Positions 1 through 5,786 are shown, numbered from the stretch's first letter. The stretch: DNA of 12,340 bases from Microbacteriaceae bacterium (GCA_024639925.1 JAHEGA010000004.1:1-12340); one strand, 5' to 3'. Numbers and translations: made by a program. Notes: generated from the sequence alone by a model not told the origin.

Positions 1-275
1 ACCGCTTCATAGGTGTCGCGATACCCGGTGGGCAACACGTAGCTCATCGCCAGGCTTTTGAATGTCTCGCGATCAGGGGTCCAAAACTTGAGACAAAATT
101 CGTAGTGTTCCCGAACCGCTGATTGCATCTCCGCCGAGTCGCTTTCGAGGCCTTGGCCCAGTGATGTCGCCATCTTTTCGGTGATTGCCGAGAATTCAGC
201 GGTGAACTGGCTGTTTTGTTCCGCTGTGTAAGAGGCGCCGTCATAGCTGGCACTGACGACAGGGTTAGGTTCCAT
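1..275 (-). CDS. TipAS domain protein, no MerR domain (3' end off window)
   Basis: The minus-strand frame from an ATG at 275 is open to the window edge (91 codons visible). Its start MEPNPVVSASYDGASYTAEQ is unremarkable, but the C-terminal visible part (WTPDRETFKSLAMSYVLPTG, then YRDTYEAV) has the pattern of the TipAS ligand-binding fold: VRxHYxFxxxFWTP, a short helix, then the YV-x-D/T-xxY-xxxY segment. In Streptomyces, TipAL joins a MerR helix-turn-helix to TipAS, and TipAS captures thiopeptide antibiotics. Here an in-frame TAG lies five codons upstream of the ATG, so no MerR domain is attached; it resembles stand-alone TipAS forms. The thiopeptide-attaching cysteine region is beyond the edge, so ligand is unknown. 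There is no Shine-Dalgarno; TAGTTT (287-282) ends 6 nt before the ATG, suggesting a leaderless mRNA. It diverges from the DUF1349 gene. Confidence 0.8.
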   Translation of the reverse strand, partial: MEPNPVVSASYDGASYTAEQNSQFTAEFSAITEKMATSLGQGLESDSAEMQSAVREHYEFCLKFWTPDRETFKSLAMSYVLPTGYRDTYEA

Positions 276-300
276 GCCTGAAAACTAGCACCGCCGGCCG

Positions 301-315
301 ATACCGTAACGGTAT
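301..315. promoter_or_regulatory. Perfect palindrome in divergent promoter region (putative operator)
   Basis: ATACCGT-A-ACGGTAT is a perfect 7-bp inverted repeat around one central base. It lies between the divergent TipAS (start 275) and DUF1349 (start 314) genes. If both mRNAs are leaderless, it covers the -10 hexamer TACCGT (302-307) of the DUF1349 gene and roughly -26 to -40 of the TipAS gene. One bound protein could therefore control both. No regulator gene is seen next to it, so the binder is unknown. Confidence 0.55.
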
Positions 316-907
316 GGATGAGATACGGCACATCTGGAGTGAAGGCCAGTGGACGCACTCACCCCTGAGCGCAAACGAAGAGGGTTCTGATCTTGTGGTG
401 ACGGCGGTTAAAGAAAGCGATGCCTGGCGCACGACCGCATACGGCTTTGTTCACGAGAGCGAGCACGCCCTTCTGCGGCCTTTCGCCGCCGGAACCGCGA
501 TGGAAGTGTCGTTTCTCTGTGTCTTGACGGAGCAGTTCGATCAAGCGGGGTTGATGGTTTGGGCGGATGTTGAGAGATGGGTGAAGGCGGGTGTTGAGTA
601 TGCCGATGGGGCACCCCAGTTAGGTGCGGTTGTGACCAACCCCTATTCAGACTGGTCAGTGTCACCGGTTGATTCGTGGCTCGGGCATAAGGTCACCATT
701 CGCGTGAGTCGGACGTCGGATGCCCTCACGTTCCGGGCTCGCCGCGAGTCACAGGACTGGCAACTGGTCCGAGTGTGCCACTGGCCGGACTCTGTGGTCA
801 CTCACGGCGGTCCACACCTTGCCGCCCCCACTCGGGAGGGACTGAGTGTTCGCTTCACCTCCTGGGTCACCACAGAGCCCGATGTGAGCCTGCACCCAGA
901 GGGGTGA
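314..907 (+). CDS. DUF1349 family protein (concanavalin-like fold)
   Basis: A 197-residue cytosolic protein of the DUF1349 family (YesU-like, concanavalin A/glucanase-type beta sandwich). Visible family signatures are WxEGxWT near residues 8-14, the DAWRTTAYGF segment near 36-45, EQFDQAGLMVW near 73-83, WVKAGVEYADG near 88-98, and a VVTNPYSDWS block followed by a C-terminal APTREGLSVRFT strand. The length fits the family. There is no signal peptide. The biochemical role of the family is poorly defined; a carbohydrate-related role is only suggested by the fold. The ATG overlaps the right arm of the palindrome, and there is no Shine-Dalgarno; TACCGT ends 6 nt upstream, consistent with leaderless transcription. 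The next gene starts 82 nt downstream with its own ribosome binding site and could be cotranscribed. Confidence 0.85.
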   Translation: MDEIRHIWSEGQWTHSPLSANEEGSDLVVTAVKESDAWRTTAYGFVHESEHALLRPFAAGTAMEVSFLCVLTEQFDQAGLMVWADVERWVKAGVEYADGAPQLGAVVTNPYSDWSVSPVDSWLGHKVTIRVSRTSDALTFRARRESQDWQLVRVCHWPDSVVTHGGPHLAAPTREGLSVRFTSWVTTEPDVSLHPEG

Positions 908-976
908 TCGTCGCCCAACAGTCACCTCCGGGCTGGAAAAGAGTGGCCGGGCGGGGAAGACTAAGGAGTCGAGACC

Positions 977-983
977 AAAGGAG
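977..983 (+). promoter_or_regulatory. Shine-Dalgarno of the 47-aa gene
   Basis: AAAGGAG lies 6 nt before the GTG at 990. It is one of the strongest ribosome binding sites in the window and decides that the 47-codon frame is likely translated. Confidence 0.7.
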
Positions 984-989
984 ATCACC

Positions 990-1133
990 GTGGTAAAAAA
1001 CAATCGCACTAATGAAGAAGACCTTCGTGAGGGTCTGGCCGAGAAAGCCCGTCTCACGGCGCAAGAAGTTGCTCGCGAAAAACTGGAAGAGCAAGAGCGT
1101 GAAGACCGCAAAGGTCTGGGCGACCCCAACTAG
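990..1133 (+). CDS. Small highly charged helical protein, 47 aa
   Basis: A short frame starts with GTG at 990 and ends at TAG 1131-1133. A strong Shine-Dalgarno, AAAGGAG (977-983), precedes the start by 6 nt, which is the main argument that it is real. The product begins MVKNNRTNEEDLREGLAEKA and ends KGLGDPN. About half of the residues are Glu, Asp, Lys or Arg, spaced so that a long amphipathic helix (residues 8-41) is predicted; there is no membrane segment or cysteine. I do not recognise the family. It follows the DUF1349 gene on the same strand by 82 nt. Its stop codon shares the CTAG at 1130-1133 with the stop codon of the convergent LysE-type gene. Confidence 0.7.
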   Translation: MVKNNRTNEEDLREGLAEKARLTAQEVAREKLEEQEREDRKGLGDPN

Positions 1134-1801
1134 CTAGGCGAGAGCGGCGCAACCTGTCCGCTGGTTAACAGGATTCCCGCCAGGAGTATGAAAACTGCCG
1201 CGCTGACCAATTCGAGCGAGGCGGCCACGCTCGGTGTGCGAAAGAATCGTCGCATTGCATTTGCGGCGTACACCAGGGGCACCAGCCACATCACCGTGAC
1301 AACAAGGAAAACGCCACCGAGCAGGATGAGTTGCCAGGTGGGGCTCGCTGCCGATCCGAGGAATTGTGGGAAGAACGCTAGGTAGAAGACGAGCACTTTC
1401 GGGTTTGTGGCGTTCGTCACAAACGCCGCTTGCAATGGCCGCGCGCGGCTGGCCCTTTTTTCGAGGGAGTTGCTCGGGCTTTCTGGAGCTATCCGCGATC
1501 GACGAATCAGCCGGATGCCGTTTATCGACGCTGTAATGCCGAGAACCAACAAAACAATCGCGCCGATCAGAGTGAGCACCTCGAGCGCGCCTGCGATCGA
1601 GGCAAGAGCCAGCCCAACACCGGAGACCAAAAGAATTGTCACTACAGTGAGCCCGGCAAGGATGCCCACGAGCGCGCGAAACCCAGCGCCGCGACCATCT
1701 CTGATGGCGTAACGGAGCAACAACATCGTGTCTGCGCCAGGCGATGTGATGATGACTAACGACGCGAGGATGAAGCCCGGTAGGACGAGGAAATCTACCA
1801 C
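1130..1801 (-). CDS. LysE/RhtB family amino-acid exporter
   Basis: An inner-membrane exporter of the LysE/RhtB superfamily, which expels amino acids or their derivatives by proton exchange. The N-terminal signature SPGADTMLLLRYAIRDGR (family form TPGPD...G), the following ALVGILAGL segment, the central ATNPKVLVFYLAFFPQFL block and six hydrophobic helices are all present; the substrate cannot be told. I chose the GTG at 1801 (223 aa). The same frame can be extended to a TTG at 1837, but that adds a polar, non-conserved leader (MPINYPHENATP) and would lie upstream of the transcription start predicted from TAAACT (1830-1825). A 7-codon reading frame (1818-1795) overlaps the GTG. It diverges from an EamA exporter, and its stop overlaps the 47-aa gene. 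Confidence 0.85.
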   Translation of the reverse strand: MVDFLVLPGFILASLVIITSPGADTMLLLRYAIRDGRGAGFRALVGILAGLTVVTILLVSGVGLALASIAGALEVLTLIGAIVLLVLGITASINGIRLIRRSRIAPESPSNSLEKRASRARPLQAAFVTNATNPKVLVFYLAFFPQFLGSAASPTWQLILLGGVFLVVTVMWLVPLVYAANAMRRFFRTPSVAASLELVSAAVFILLAGILLTSGQVAPLSPS

Positions 1802-1818
1802 CGGCGTAGCGTTTTCAT
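1795..1818 (-). CDS. Possible 7-aa leaderless leader peptide before LysE gene
   Basis: ATG at 1818 opens a frame encoding MKTLRRW, ending in TAG at 1797-1795. The ATG follows TAAACT by 6 nt, the leaderless spacing found at several other starts in this window. The stop lies within the first three codons of the exporter frame if that starts at GTG 1801, so termination could feed reinitiation there. Such a short frame can easily arise by chance; the spacing is the only support. Confidence 0.3.
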   Translation of the reverse strand: MKTLRRW

Positions 1819-1828
1819 GGGGATAGTT

Positions 1829-1851
1829 TATGGGCAAGAAAAGTGCCCATA
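1829..1851. promoter_or_regulatory. Inverted repeat at LysE promoter (putative operator)
   Basis: Perfect 8-bp arms TATGGGCA and TGCCCATA are separated by 7 nt (agaaaag). Taking the transcription start at 1818, the dyad spans about -11 to -33 and touches the -10 hexamer TAAACT, a classic repressor position. The centre-to-centre distance fits a homodimeric helix-turn-helix protein. No regulator gene is adjacent. Confidence 0.5.
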
Positions 1852-1883
1852 TGCACCGTTTTTTGCGCCTTTATCTGTGTTCT

Positions 1884-1895
1884 GAGACCAGTCTC
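1884..1895. promoter_or_regulatory. Inverted repeat upstream of EamA gene
   Basis: GAGAC-CA-GTCTC is a perfect 5-bp inverted repeat with a 2-nt centre. It lies just upstream of the -10 candidate TACGCT (1901-1906) of the EamA gene, at about -18 to -29 from a start at 1913. The core resembles short operators used by some TetR-type repressors, but the arms are short and chance occurrence is possible. Confidence 0.35.
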
Positions 1896-1912
1896 TCCAC
1901 TACGCTTTCGTG

Positions 1913-2839
1913 GTGCCTAGAAAATCCTTCCTGCTATTTCTCATCGTGGGCATCATCTGGGGAACACCATATTTCTTTATCGAAATAGCTCTCGAATATT
2001 TCGACACCACCAGCTTGGTGTTCACCCGAGTGTTCTTGGGAGCGCTCATTTTGATGCCCATCGTCTTAGCAAAGGGCATGCTGAAGGCAACGTTGAAGGT
2101 GTGGCCGGCAGTTGTCGCTTTTGCATCGCTAGAGATGGTGGGCCCCTGGTTTTTAATCCCTGAGGCTCAGAAAGACATCTCGTCGTCGTTGGCGAGCTTG
2201 CTGATCACGACGGTGCCTTTTATCGCCGCTTTTGTCGTGGGCTTGATGGGCGACAAGTCAGCCTGGCACCCCCTGACGGTTCTGGGCCTGGTTATCGGGC
2301 TCGCCGGTGTTGTCGCGCTGGTGGGAATTGATGCCTTTTCAGGGGTAACACCGCTGGCGCCGATCTTCATGATGCTTGCCGCGGCGGCCGGCTATGCACT
2401 TGCCCCCATTGTCGCCAACCGTATGCCTCATGAAGTCCCCACTTTGGGGGTTATCGCGCTCTCGCTGACGGTTGTCAGTATTGTCTACGCACCCTTCGCC
2501 GCGATTTCTCTCCCCCAAGACATCAGCGCTGGGCCATCGTGGCAATCGTGGGTGGCCTTACTGATTTTGGGCGCTATTTGTTCCGCTCTGGCTTTCGTTC
2601 TGTTCTTCGCTCTCATCCGGCAGATTGGCCCGGCCAGGGCCAGCCTGATCACGTACGTGAACCTGGCGGTAGCAGCTGTTCTGGGCATCGCCTTTCTGAG
2701 TGAGCCCATCACTCCAGGAATCCTCGTGGGCTTTCCACTCGTGGTGGTGGGCAGCTATTTGGCGAGTAGGCAGCGCCAGGCGCTTGTGCGACGGAGCAAA
2801 CGGGTGCCCAAGGGAGAAGAGATACCGGAAACGCTCTAG
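1913..2839 (+). CDS. EamA family (DMT superfamily) transporter
   Basis: A 308-residue integral membrane protein with about ten hydrophobic helices arranged as two EamA repeats, as usual for the 10-TM drug/metabolite exporter group (RhaT/YdcZ-like, exporters of metabolites or toxic compounds). The first repeat begins with the family-typical FLLFLIVGIIWGTPYFFIEI; the second includes the GPARASLITYVNLAVAAVLG segment followed by SEPITPGILVG, matching the conserved end of DMT proteins. The C-terminal 30 residues are basic and cytosolic. Start choice: GTG at 1910 and GTG at 1913 are both in frame; TACGCT (1901-1906) ends 6 nt before 1913, matching the leaderless spacing seen elsewhere, and no Shine-Dalgarno exists. 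It diverges from the LysE-type exporter and its stop shares CTAG (2836-2839) with the next gene. Confidence 0.88.
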   Translation: MPRKSFLLFLIVGIIWGTPYFFIEIALEYFDTTSLVFTRVFLGALILMPIVLAKGMLKATLKVWPAVVAFASLEMVGPWFLIPEAQKDISSSLASLLITTVPFIAAFVVGLMGDKSAWHPLTVLGLVIGLAGVVALVGIDAFSGVTPLAPIFMMLAAAAGYALAPIVANRMPHEVPTLGVIALSLTVVSIVYAPFAAISLPQDISAGPSWQSWVALLILGAICSALAFVLFFALIRQIGPARASLITYVNLAVAAVLGIAFLSEPITPGILVGFPLVVVGSYLASRQRQALVRRSKRVPKGEEIPETL

Positions 2840-3828
2840 GCAGAGATGTCCCGTCGGTGCCGTTCAGTGATCGTGGCATAGAGGCCCACGATCACCAACA
2901 CCATCAACACCAGCGCCGGGGAGAAGTCGCCCAACAACCACGCAAGGCTAAAAGGTTCCACTTCCCAGCCGGCGTAATCGAAGTTATAGTCGCGCAGTTC
3001 CTCAAAGGCTTCCAGCCCAAAGGTGAAAGCCATGATGGAGACGACTCCGCCAAACACGATTGACAGCACGAAGTTGAGGTTCCACGCTCCGCTGGCCCAC
3101 GCGGTGCGGGGTTTGGGTGGGGGTGGCGTTTCGGCTTTAGCCCGTCGAGCGTACCTCGTTCCGAGAATGATACCTGCGGCAATCAGAACCTGGATGATGA
3201 CCCACACCCATCCCTCTAACGACGTGCCGGTGATGTCGTACACAATCAACCCGAAAATAATGGCCACTGCCGCCGCAAGGATCGGCAGAGCGTAACCCCA
3301 CGCCAAAGCCTTCTGTCGGAGTGTGACCCCCTCATCCGTTGCTGGCGAGTCATCCTTCGCGACCGGCCGGTGGACAAAGGACACAAGAAGGAGCACCACT
3401 ACAAGCGCGGTAGCGAGAACAATCGGCAGATAGACCCCGGCGATTCGATCACCAAGAGATGCGCCGTCTCGCGTTCCGAGGGCAGCGAGGAAATTGGCGA
3501 TAGCGAAAACAGCCCCACCAGCCAGCGCAATGATGACGGAGAGGTTTGCGAAACGGTAGGCCGCCACGGTCAGGCCGTTATCGGTGTCCGCCAGGTCTCT
3601 AGAGGTGCGTGAAATTTTCAGCCCGATGAAAGCACCCAGTGAAAAAACGGCGATCCCGGCAAGGTAGAGATATGTCGAGGGCCGCACCGCGGGCTCGCCC
3701 GTTAGAAATCCAGCCGCGTCGTACTCGGGTTGGATGAACAGGTTTGACCATGCCCCAAACATAAAGAGAGACCAGCCGATGCCAAGCCCAAGAAGGGGGG
3801 CGAGGATTGCGCGTTGCGTGGTGTGCAT
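2836..3828 (-). CDS. Unrecognised integral membrane protein, 8 predicted TM
   Basis: A 330-residue membrane protein that I cannot assign to a family. Eight hydrophobic helices are predicted near residues 9-31, 52-72, 92-115, 130-152, 176-197, 206-224, 248-270 and 301-322, with N and C termini probably inside. A long cytosolic loop (154-174) and a proline-rich cytosolic linker (ETPPPPKP, 233-240) precede the third quarter. The last external loop (271-300) is rich in Tyr, Phe, Trp and acidic residues. No catalytic motif is visible. The ATG lies 9 nt after the IclR stop codon, so both are probably one transcription unit. In addition TAAACT (3840-3835), which contains the IclR stop codon, ends 6 nt before the ATG and may give this gene its own leaderless transcript. 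A link to the adjacent osmoprotectant transporter is inferred from position only. Confidence 0.75.
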   Translation of the reverse strand: MHTTQRAILAPLLGLGIGWSLFMFGAWSNLFIQPEYDAAGFLTGEPAVRPSTYLYLAGIAVFSLGAFIGLKISRTSRDLADTDNGLTVAAYRFANLSVIIALAGGAVFAIANFLAALGTRDGASLGDRIAGVYLPIVLATALVVVLLLVSFVHRPVAKDDSPATDEGVTLRQKALAWGYALPILAAAVAIIFGLIVYDITGTSLEGWVWVIIQVLIAAGIILGTRYARRAKAETPPPPKPRTAWASGAWNLNFVLSIVFGGVVSIMAFTFGLEAFEELRDYNFDYAGWEVEPFSLAWLLGDFSPALVLMVLVIVGLYATITERHRRDISA

Positions 3829-3837
3829 GGCGACAGT

Positions 3838-4674
3838 TTAGGTGGCAACACCCCAACCCATCCGTTGCGAAAGGGCGTGGGCTGAGTCGTACACTAGCTG
3901 GCCCAAAGCCATGTTGCCGTCCTTTATTCGGTTTTTGCGCGCTCCTACGGAGAGGGCGCCAACGACCACACCAAAAGCGTTTCTCACGGGCGCGGCTGCA
4001 TCGACGATGTTCTCGGTGAGGTCACCATCGGCGATGGCATAGCCGGCTTTTCGCGCAGCTTTTGCCGCTCTTTGCAACGCGGAAAGGGAATTAATCGCGT
4101 TGGGCTTTTTGCGCAGTCTCCCCACTTCCGGGAGTTGGATAGGTGAGGTCTCGGGATTGGCGGGATAGTCGGCCCGAAGCTCCCCGTGCTCCTCCCACCA
4201 GGCGGTTAGTTCGTCGGGAGTGAAGGTGGCCAAAATGGCGCGACCCGACGCGGTTTTCAGCGCGGGAAGAGAAATCCCGTCAAACCGATCATCTCTCTCA
4301 GGATCCTGGGCCAGTTCGGTGTGCACGGTCATGATCACTCCACCGCGCAAGACAGTGAGGTGCGCCGATTCTTCGGCGCTGGCCATCAGATCGAGTAAGG
4401 CCGGTCTGGCGAGGGTTGCGAGGTGGGCCTCTTGGGTTCGCATCGCCAGTGCGTAGAGGTGGTGGCCCAGGCGGTAACGCCTCGTCACTCGATCGCGGTT
4501 GATCAAACCGGTGGAGGCCAAGGTGTGGCACACGCGGGACACTTGACCCTTGTCTCGGTCAAGCCGGGTGGCAATTTCCTGCACCCCCATGCCGCCGTTC
4601 TGCCACGAAGCATCGGTGCCTAGCAGCTCGAGGACTTCAAGATCGCGAATAAGGCCTGAGCTATGGATGGGCAT
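3838..4674 (-). CDS. IclR family transcriptional regulator
   Basis: A 278-residue regulator of the IclR family. The N-terminal winged helix-turn-helix covers residues 8-70, with the recognition helix around DKGQVSRVCHTLASTGLI (41-58) and the wing near 60-70. The C-terminal effector domain shows the family landmarks TASGRAILA (141-149), AGYAIADGDLTENIVDAAAP and a closing FGVVVGALSVGA strand. IclR proteins are dimers or tetramers that sense small carboxylates, aromatics or similar ligands. The gene diverges from the osmoprotectant ABC operon across 104 bp, making that operon, and the 8-TM gene behind it, the likely targets. TAACCT (4686-4681) ends 6 nt before the ATG, so a leaderless mRNA is likely. 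The inverted repeat at 4691-4709 lies directly upstream of this hexamer, which suggests autoregulation. Confidence 0.92.
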   Translation of the reverse strand: MPIHSSGLIRDLEVLELLGTDASWQNGGMGVQEIATRLDRDKGQVSRVCHTLASTGLINRDRVTRRYRLGHHLYALAMRTQEAHLATLARPALLDLMASAEESAHLTVLRGGVIMTVHTELAQDPERDDRFDGISLPALKTASGRAILATFTPDELTAWWEEHGELRADYPANPETSPIQLPEVGRLRKKPNAINSLSALQRAAKAARKAGYAIADGDLTENIVDAAAPVRNAFGVVVGALSVGARKNRIKDGNMALGQLVYDSAHALSQRMGWGVAT

Positions 4675-4684
4675 TCCCCCAGGT

Positions 4685-4719
4685 TAGCGTAGTTGTTATA
4701 TCGACAACTTCATTCGCTA
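4685..4719. promoter_or_regulatory. Nested inverted repeats, putative IclR operator
   Basis: The inner dyad has arms AGTTGT (4691-4696) and ACAACT (4704-4709) around 7 nt. The outer dyad has arms TAGCG (4685-4689) and CGCTA (4715-4719), with its centre about 2 bp away from the inner one. This sits in the 104-bp divergent region between the IclR gene and the ABC operon. IclR-type proteins typically bind such short dyads between themselves and their targets. Relative to an IclR transcript starting at 4674 the inner dyad covers -17 to -35. For the operon side, TATCTT (4718-4723) and TAACTT (4737-4742) are -10 candidates; I could not fix a convincing -35. Confidence 0.5.
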
Positions 4720-4741
4720 TCTTCCCAGGGCTTGCCTAACT

Positions 4742-4781
4742 TGGAGGAATCGAAACTAGATGGAGGAATACCGAACCAATG
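4742..4781 (+). repeat. Duplicated Shine-Dalgarno/ATG unit before SBP gene
   Basis: The 9-mer TGGAGGAAT occurs at 4742-4750 and again at 4761-4769, 19 nt apart. Each copy's GGAGGA is followed 11 nt later by an ATG (4760 and 4779). Only the second ATG opens the lipoprotein gene. The first opens an out-of-frame 51-codon frame that ends inside the gene at 4915. The 11-nt spacing is slightly longer than usual. Confidence 0.6.
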
Positions 4782-5744
4782 AAGAAATCGATGAAAAACA
4801 TCGTTGCCCTTACCGGGGCAACAGCACTCTTGGCTCTGGCTGGTTGTGCGACCGATGGCGCTGGCAACAGCGGCGGATCGGGCTCGCTATCCGACTACGA
4901 CCTTTCTGGAATTAGCGTTGCCGTGGGATCGAAAGACTTTGACGAGCAGCTGATTCTCGGCGAAATGATGGTCTTGGCATTCGAAGAAGCCGGTGCCACT
5001 GTCGACAACAAAGTGAATCTGGGTGGAACCAATATCGCCCGTGCCGCGTTGGAGTCTGGCGAAATCGACATTTACATGGAGTACAACGGCACCGGGTGGA
5101 CGGTTCACCTTGGCCAGGAGCAGCCCAGCTTCGACCCTGAGGTATTGACCTCCGGTGTTCGCGAGATGGACCTGGAAAAGAATGGCATCGTGTGGGTTTC
5201 ACGCTCACCGTTCAACAACACCTACGGTTTCACCTCGTCACCTGAGGTGACTGAAGCTAACGGGGGAGCCTTCAGCCTGCAGACCATGATGGAGTACGTC
5301 CGGGATAACTCTGACGCTGTTGTCTGCATGGAGTCGGAGTTCCCTTCGCGTCCCGATGGTCTGATCCTGACGGAAGAGGCAACAGGAATTACCTTGCCTG
5401 TTGACCAGCAGCTCATTCTGGACACGGGAATCATCTACACCGAGACCGCAGCTAACAACTGCGACTTCGGTGAGGTGTTCACCACGGATGGTCGTATCCC
5501 TGCCCTCAACCTCACGTTGGTTGAAGATCCAGGCGTCAACATCCTTTACAACGTGTCCGGGACGATCCGTGAGGACAAGTACAACGAGGCTCCTGAGGCC
5601 TTCGATGGAATCATCGAAGACGTTCTTGCCCCGCTGGACGAAATCCGCATGGCCGGTCTGAACGCGAAGGTTTCTGCTGAGGGTGAAGACCCCGCCGCAG
5701 TGGCCAGCGAATACCTCGTTGAGGAAGGCCTTATTTCCGGCTAG
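4779..5744 (+). CDS. Osmoprotectant ABC transporter substrate-binding lipoprotein (ProX/OpuCC type)
   Basis: The 321-residue extracytoplasmic binding protein of a quaternary-ammonium (choline/glycine betaine/carnitine-type) importer. A lysine-rich N terminus and hydrophobic stretch end in lipobox LAGC, so Cys23 should be lipid-anchored, followed by a Gly/Ser-rich linker to about residue 38. The OpuAC domain then shows GSKDFDEQLILGEM (50-63), GGTNIARAALESGEIDIY (82-99), the EYNGTGW loop (101-107), NNTYGF (146-151) and SEFPSRPDGL (186-195), all landmarks of the family's two lobes. The exact ligand cannot be read from sequence. Two cysteines (Cys183, Cys228) in the second lobe could form a disulfide. 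It is the first gene of a four-gene operon and is followed by a hairpin (5755-5784) that probably sets it apart in mRNA level. Confidence 0.92.
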   Translation: MKKSMKNIVALTGATALLALAGCATDGAGNSGGSGSLSDYDLSGISVAVGSKDFDEQLILGEMMVLAFEEAGATVDNKVNLGGTNIARAALESGEIDIYMEYNGTGWTVHLGQEQPSFDPEVLTSGVREMDLEKNGIVWVSRSPFNNTYGFTSSPEVTEANGGAFSLQTMMEYVRDNSDAVVCMESEFPSRPDGLILTEEATGITLPVDQQLILDTGIIYTETAANNCDFGEVFTTDGRIPALNLTLVEDPGVNILYNVSGTIREDKYNEAPEAFDGIIEDVLAPLDEIRMAGLNAKVSAEGEDPAAVASEYLVEEGLISG

Positions 5745-5754
5745 TTCGATTGGG

Positions 5755-5786
5755 AATGCTGGGGGTCTTCGGGTCCCCAGCATTTT
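5755..5786 (+). terminator. UUCG-capped intercistronic hairpin (partial terminator or mRNA stabiliser)
   Basis: Arms 5755-5764 (AATGCTGGGG) and 5775-5784 (CCCCAGCATT) pair perfectly. Two wobble pairs and a C-G pair extend the stem to 13 bp, closed by the very stable cUUCGg tetraloop (loop 5768-5771). A short T run (5783-5786) follows. It lies 10 nt after the binding-protein stop and about 20 nt before the permease start. Since the downstream genes clearly belong to the same system, it most likely reduces read-through or protects the 3' end of the binding-protein mRNA, giving more binding protein than membrane complex. Confidence 0.8.

Noticed and set aside
1407..1759. Plus-strand frames of about 100 codons opposite the LysE-type gene
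   Set aside because: Opposite a conserved exporter, with arginine/proline-rich low-complexity products and no ribosome binding sites.
1802..1837. TTG 1837 as start of the LysE-type exporter
   Set aside because: It adds 12 polar, non-conserved residues, has no Shine-Dalgarno, overlaps an inverted repeat and lies upstream of the predicted transcription start.
2904..3612. Alternative frames on both strands over the 8-TM gene
   Set aside because: The 330-residue frame gives a regular eight-helix membrane protein, while the alternatives give polar, unstructured products.
4760..4915. 51-codon frame opened by the upstream ATG before the lipoprotein gene
   Set aside because: It overlaps the conserved lipoprotein out of frame and its product has no recognisable character. 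Kept only as a possible decoy start in the findings.
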